Assembly: GCA_036571765.1 (NCBI GenBank)
Contig: BROE01000012.1
Span: 11,772,721 to 11,836,720, forward strand
Length of the DNA stretch: 64,000 nucleotides
Reading direction: 5' to 3'
From: Plecoglossus altivelis
Taxonomy: Eukaryota; Chordata; Actinopteri; Osmeriformes; Plecoglossidae
Shown one piece after another: positions 62,026 to 64,000 of this stretch. The position numbers were made by a program, and so were the translations under genes. Position 1 is the stretch's first letter. Every line of letters begins with the position of its first letter. Below the pieces are notes generated by a model. The model did not search any database. It was given only the letters and a program-made list of their open reading frames with translations, and was not told the DNA's origin.

Positions 62026-63056
62026 TAACACCGTCACTCACTCTCACACACAAACCATAGTCCCTGGGCACATAGACAACATGCAGAAAACGAACAGTTT
62101 ATTGGACGAGACAGACACACACTCTCTACTACACACAGATACACTTACAAGGCACTAGCACAACATGAAGAAAATGAACAATTTGCACAAAAAGATTGTT
62201 CACTGCATCCACTCATTATTTCTCCATCTCACTAGCTCTCTGTCTCACTAGAGAAGACAAATTAAACCCCTGATGAGGAACCTGTTCTTCCCCTCTTGCA
62301 GTCCAGTCTCTCATCATGTTCTGGCGGATCTCCTCAACCTCCTAGAGTCAGGACAAATATCCTACTCAGTCGCCAGACAGGTGAGCGAGTCCTCCTGAAG
62401 ACATGAAATTCAAATCTATCATTGATGACATTTACCTCAAGGCTACTTGGCACAAGTCTCTGCTCAAAACCCTCTTGTCAGTCATTTGTTATAATAATGT
62501 CTATTTAATGACGTTCATGTTAAACACATTCTTACCTTATAACATTTGAATTTAAGGTCATTTGAATGAGTAAACTTAGAAATAAAATAGATTTACAATA
62601 AAGATAGCACACGTAAACTTTTTTTGTATGTTTGCTATGTAAAAGAATCCCACATTTTCCCTGTTGCAGGTGTTTAAGGAGCTGTGGGCAAAACCAGGGA
62701 AAACAGCCCAACAGATCGTCCAGGAACAGGACCTGGGGTTAGTTAGTAACACTATGGAGATCCACAACATCTGCCAGAGGATCGTGGACTCGCATCCTGA
62801 ACAGGTGAGACCCTCCTGGGCGCAATGTGTCATTCTGGGACCCATGGATCAAGTCCTAACCATTAGTTAAGCAGTGTAAGAGAGTATAGGTCAAGCTTAG
62901 GAACTGTAATGCCATGCTTCTTCTTTGTAGGTTCAAGCCATAAGGGCTGGGAACAGGAACGTCTTGAACAAGCTGATGGGGTTGGTTCAGAAGGAGACCA
63001 AAGGGAGGGCTGACCCTGTCGCCGTCCGCACTATTCTGGAGGAGATGACGTCCTGA
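51961..63056 (+). CDS. gatb: Mitochondrial glutamyl-tRNA(Gln) amidotransferase subunit B, 13 coding exons
   Basis: Subunit B of GatCAB, the mitochondrial matrix enzyme that converts Glu-tRNA(Gln) to Gln-tRNA(Gln). Coding exons: 51961-52163, 52464-52617, 52893-53006, 55498-55696, 57225-57347, 57989-58102, 59050-59134, 59735-59779, 60398-60590, 60896-61029, 62302-62380, 62670-62804, 62931-63056. They sum to 1704 nt (567 codons plus stop), every intron is GT-AG and all phases join. Residues 1-67 contain no Asp or Glu and many Arg/Lys/Ser, as in a mitochondrial presequence. The GatB catalytic cradle spans about 75-365 (GLEIHAQI at 78-85; signature DLNRAGVGLMELV at 219-231), and the helical tRNA-binding tail is about 415-565. 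Human GATB is about 557 residues. ATG 51961 gives the longest frame; ATG 51997 (A at -3, G at +4, protein starting MAAS) gives 555 residues and is equally plausible. No exon is broken. Intron 4 opens with an array of exon-4 copies. Confidence 0.95.
52464..52617 (+). CDS. gatb: gatb exon 2 (start of GatB cradle domain)
   Basis: Codes Ser68-Pro119, including GLEIHAQI, KLFSGSQV and NSLVSFFDASLPGTLP, among the best conserved blocks of GatB/GatE. The acceptor is TTTGTAG and the donor CCT|GTGAGT; it ends in phase 0. Confidence 0.95.
52893..53006 (+). CDS. gatb: gatb exon 3
   Basis: Codes residues 120-157, from VLNRRCVEAA to DRKHYFYADLP, nearly identical to human GATB across this stretch. The acceptor is CCTTCAG and the donor CCA|GTGAGT; 38 codons, phase 0 at both ends. 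The YFY-D-P block belongs to the conserved GatB core. Confidence 0.95.
53007..55497 (+). other. gatb intron 3
   Basis: About 2.5 kb bounded by GTGAGT and CCCAG. It has no additional exon that I recognise. It contains a C12 run at 54722-54733 and otherwise unique-looking, AT-leaning sequence. Short reading frames here have no recognisable similarity. Confidence 0.8.
55498..55696 (+). CDS. gatb: gatb exon 4 (GatB signature; parent of the 57-bp array)
   Basis: Codes residues 158-223 plus the first base of Gly224. It runs from AGYQITQQRLPVAV through VRIKQVQLEQDSGKSLHDN to DLNRA, matching vertebrate GATB. The true donor is GCAG|GTAAGAG at 55697. Its last 57 bases (55640-55696, Gly205-Ala223) are the parent of the tandem copies that follow in the intron. 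The following exon, not the next repeat, continues the conserved protein (G|VGLMELV), which fixes the first donor as the functional one. Confidence 0.95.
55640..56782 (+). repeat. 57-bp tandem array of the exon-4 end with repeated splice donors
   Basis: The last 57 bases of gatb exon 4 (55640-55696) are followed by about 19 head-to-tail copies in intron 4. Copies start at 55697, 55754, 55811, 55868, 55925, 55982, 56039, 56096, 56153, 56210, 56267 and 56324, then three disordered copies (56382-56554), then 56555, 56612, 56669 and 56726. All 16 of these clean units begin with GTAAGAG preceded by CAG. Period 57 equals 19 codons and phase is kept. Copies at 55754, 55925, 55982, 56039, 56153, 56267 and 56324 read GAGTTAAC, which is an in-frame TAA; the others read GAGTTTAC and stay open. 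The array ends at GCAG|GTTGCT (56783). Single-base variants (gatcc, gaacc, gattc; tagacc, tagatc) distinguish units. Confidence 0.95.
56382..56554 (+). repeat. Disordered units 13-15 of the 57-bp array
   Basis: Here the otherwise regular array shows scattered one- and two-base indels and substitutions. Donors read GTTAAAG at 56382 and GTAACGA at 56434, and the third (about 56495) is lost to GATGAT. Clean units resume immediately at 56555. This suggests a poorly polished long-read patch or a locally decayed segment. Confidence 0.8.
56783..57224 (+). other. Rest of gatb intron 4 after the array
   Basis: Unique sequence from the end of the array to the CCACCAG acceptor. A purine-rich stretch occurs at about 57130-57190. 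Nothing else is recognised. Confidence 0.7.
57225..57347 (+). CDS. gatb: gatb exon 5
   Basis: Completes Gly224 and codes VGLMELVMEPDM, EEAAAAVRELQLILQALG and NMS, then the first base of Glu265. The acceptor is CCACCAG and the donor TCCG|GTAGAG. It completes the GatB signature begun in exon 4 and is strongly conserved with human. Confidence 0.95.
57354..57735. repeat. CA-rich compound repeat in gatb intron 5
   Basis: Nearly 380 bp of CACACA mixed with a recurring CTTCACATGCACACA-type unit of variable length, beginning six bases after the exon 5 donor. It produces long spurious frames (141-171 codons) on both strands because it lacks stops; these are not genes. The remainder of the intron (57736-57988) is plain sequence. 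Confidence 0.9.
57989..58102 (+). CDS. gatb: gatb exon 6
   Basis: Codes EGQLRVDANVSVH, GVRTEVKNINSARF and LARAI, ending on the first base of Asp303. The acceptor is CTTCCAG and the donor ATAG|GTGAGG. The RVDANVS and RTEVKN-NS blocks are core GatB motifs. Confidence 0.95.
58103..59049 (+). other. gatb intron 6
   Basis: About 950 bp; CA-rich early (58148-58260), otherwise unremarkable, with short GT-rich patches at 58898-58945 and 59008-59027 just before the CATCAG acceptor. No further exon seen. Confidence 0.75.
59050..59134 (+). CDS. gatb: gatb exon 7
   Basis: Codes DYEIQRQMEVLRSGG and VHNETRAFD, ending two bases into Gly331. The acceptor is CATCAG and the donor CTGG|GTAAGA. It matches the E-E/Q-x-R-Q...NETR-FD block of GatB. 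Confidence 0.93.
59135..59734 (+). other. gatb intron 7
   Basis: 600 bp with a T10 run near 59168, a CTCTCT patch at 59570-59585 and a C8 run near 59623. No exon or RNA gene recognised. Confidence 0.75.
59735..59779 (+). CDS. gatb: gatb exon 8 (45 nt)
   Basis: A very short exon coding the end of Gly331 and HTVPMRDKEGLQDY, with two bases of Arg346. The acceptor is CTCGCAG and the donor ACAG|GTGAGT. It corresponds to the MRDKEG-DYR block of GatB, and both joins restore frame. Confidence 0.92.
59780..60397 (+). other. gatb intron 8
   Basis: 618 bp, C-rich, with a C/T patch at 59896-59919 and a (CA)n tract at 60284-60308, ending in a long pyrimidine tract ahead of the acceptor. No additional exon seen. 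Confidence 0.75.
60398..60590 (+). CDS. gatb: gatb exon 9
   Basis: Codes Arg346 (completed) then FMPEPNLPPL, a less conserved Pro-rich stretch, ETLPELPSV and EHSFTLV. The acceptor is TCCCCAG. The donor GTG|GTTAGT is weaker than the others but is fixed by the frame and the conserved join LV|NEDG. Confidence 0.93.
60896..61029 (+). CDS. gatb: gatb exon 10
   Basis: Codes NEDGLVEYFEAVVGETKAEP, KVIGWVTNELLG and QQGMSVSQ, ending two bases into Ser455; start of the helical C-terminal part. The acceptor is TTTTGTAG and the donor CAGAG|GTGACA. A (CA)n tract begins right at the donor (61031-61066). Confidence 0.93.
61030..62301 (+). other. gatb intron 10
   Basis: About 1.27 kb. It begins directly with (CA)n (61031-61066), has a C/T-rich stretch (61090-61215) and contains a minisatellite (61826-62025). 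No coding exon recognised between the CAGAG donor and the CTTGCAG acceptor. Confidence 0.8.
61826..62025. repeat. About 40-bp minisatellite with (CA)n linkers
   Basis: Four copies of a unit beginning CACTGTCACTTACCCACTCA and ending in a CA tract of differing length; length variation lies in the CA part. Located in gatb intron 10. Confidence 0.85.
62302..62380 (+). CDS. gatb: gatb exon 11
   Basis: Completes Ser455 and codes PVSHHVLADLLNLLESGQIS and YSVARQ, phase 0 at the end. The acceptor is CTTGCAG and the donor CAG|GTGAGC. It corresponds to the GatB/YqeY-type helical tail that contacts tRNA. Confidence 0.92.
62670..62804 (+). CDS. gatb: gatb exon 12
   Basis: Codes VFKELWAKPGKTAQQIVQEQ to VDSHPEQ, 45 codons, phase 0 at both ends. 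The acceptor is GTTGCAG and the donor CAG|GTGAGA. It matches the GatB_YqeY tail (V-F-E-L...G-x-x-A-x-x-I-V). Confidence 0.93.
62931..63056 (+). CDS. gatb: gatb exon 13 (terminal)
   Basis: Codes VQAIRAGNRNVLNKLMGLVQ and the final residues EEMTS, then TGA at 63054-63056. The acceptor is CTTTGTAG. The N-K-LMG-V block and the DP-V--ILEE ending are typical of GatB C-termini. Confidence 0.94.
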   Translation, partial: VQAIRAGNRNVLNKLMGLVQKETKGRADPVAVRTILEEMTS

Positions 63057-64000
63057 GATGACCTCCAGACTGGGTCTTAGTGGGACTCAACAATACAAAC
63101 TTAGAAGAAGAAGTGAAGACTGGACTTGAGGAGTCACAAATAAGTTTTACAATCGATTCCATTCGAAGCTGCAATGAAGGCGAGGTTGGTTGGTGACGAT
63201 ACTGTCAAAGGCTACGTAGCGTCCATCTTCAGGGTCGTTCTGTCTTGCCTTTAACAGAACTGTCTGCTTGTGGTCTCTCCAAGACAAATATATTTTGGTT
63301 TGTTATTTCTATGTTGATGAAGGATAACCCTTCCAAACCTTGATAAACCTATTAACATCCCAAATAACTCATATGATGTATCTTAGGAAATGACTTGTCT
63401 CTGTTAAGACTACTGTGACTAGAGTAGGCAATGAGCCCCCTCTAGTGGTTAAAGTCCACAAACCAGAGGATGTGGAACAGCCGAAGTAGATACTATATTA
63501 CACCGGCACACCATGTAGATGTTATACCATGTCATGACGTACTCATATATCATACTAAAGGCGAGTACATTAAGTCTTCCTGAGTTTGATTAACGACATA
63601 TTGATAAACGTTGATTGACTAAATGCATTCTAAATGGACTGAGGTGAATTTCTGAGTTACTTAAAAGCAAGCTTGATCTATTGAGGTGTACAAATTAATT
63701 CACAATATGGCAGTAGTCTGAACTCTCTTATAGTCACCTAGAACAGCTGTAGCCTGTTTATTTTTAGTAGTGTTATTTTAGTCCTCTAAGTTCTGTAGAG
63801 GTATGTAGTCAGCGACTGCCCCTGTGGCCAGATGGAAGACCTAGTTTTGAACAAAAGGCTTTGACAGGATAAAAGGATAAAAAAGAAAATGGTTTCTGTA
63901 ATTAGGCCAAAGCAATGCAGCACACCATCTAGTCATGACTGGAACTATCTGAAGTTGTACTGTATCCAGACTGATACACGCTCACTTGACATCTCCTGGG
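63057..64000 (+). other. gatb 3' UTR and downstream sequence
   Basis: Follows the TGA of gatb. I find no AATAAA or ATTAAA on the plus strand before the window ends. Only weaker hexamers occur: AATACA at 63092, GATAAA at 63342 and 63603, and near 63868-63876. The mRNA end cannot be placed. No other gene is recognised here. Confidence 0.6.

Overview
This is a vertebrate nuclear window, almost certainly from a ray-finned (teleost) fish. The supporting signs are a 13-exon gene with GT-AG introns, very dense (CA)n/(GT)n microsatellites and minisatellites, a copy of a dispersed fish repeat near 33.0 kb, and proteins that align to vertebrate orthologues. I cannot fix the genus. There are no prokaryotic operons, CRISPR arrays or phage-like blocks, and I found no new enzyme system.

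Layout. Positions 1 to about 50.9 kb are non-coding as far as I can tell: intergenic or gene-desert DNA rich in AT, TAAT-type motifs and simple repeats. Reading frames there are short, unrecognisable or by-products of repeats. Two places look like promoters: an ETS plus YY1 motif pair near 9.21-9.25 kb and a CpG-rich patch at about 37.56-37.76 kb. Tandem arrays with units of 15, 21, 21/25, 27, 31, 33 and 38 bp punctuate the block.

Positions 50961-51497 (minus strand) carry an uninterrupted 178-codon gene for dCTP pyrophosphatase 1 (dctpp1), an all-alpha MazG-like enzyme that cleans the dCTP pool. Head-to-head with it, 463 bp away, begins gatb (51961-63056, plus strand, 13 coding exons, 567 codons). 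It encodes subunit B of the mitochondrial glutamyl-tRNA(Gln) amidotransferase GatCAB. The spacer has several ETS-type motifs and no obvious TATA box, as expected for a shared housekeeping promoter.

The most unusual structure is inside gatb. The last 57 bp of exon 4, which encode the GatB signature region, are repeated about 19 more times into intron 4 (55640-56782). Each clean unit starts with a perfect GTAAGAG splice donor, giving 16 near-identical donors in a row. The donor sits where the parent exon reads GCAAGAG, so it looks like coding sequence turned into a splice site by a synonymous GGC to GGT change. Roughly half of the clean units carry an in-frame TAA. Using the second donor would add 19 residues in frame; most later ones would bring in a stop.
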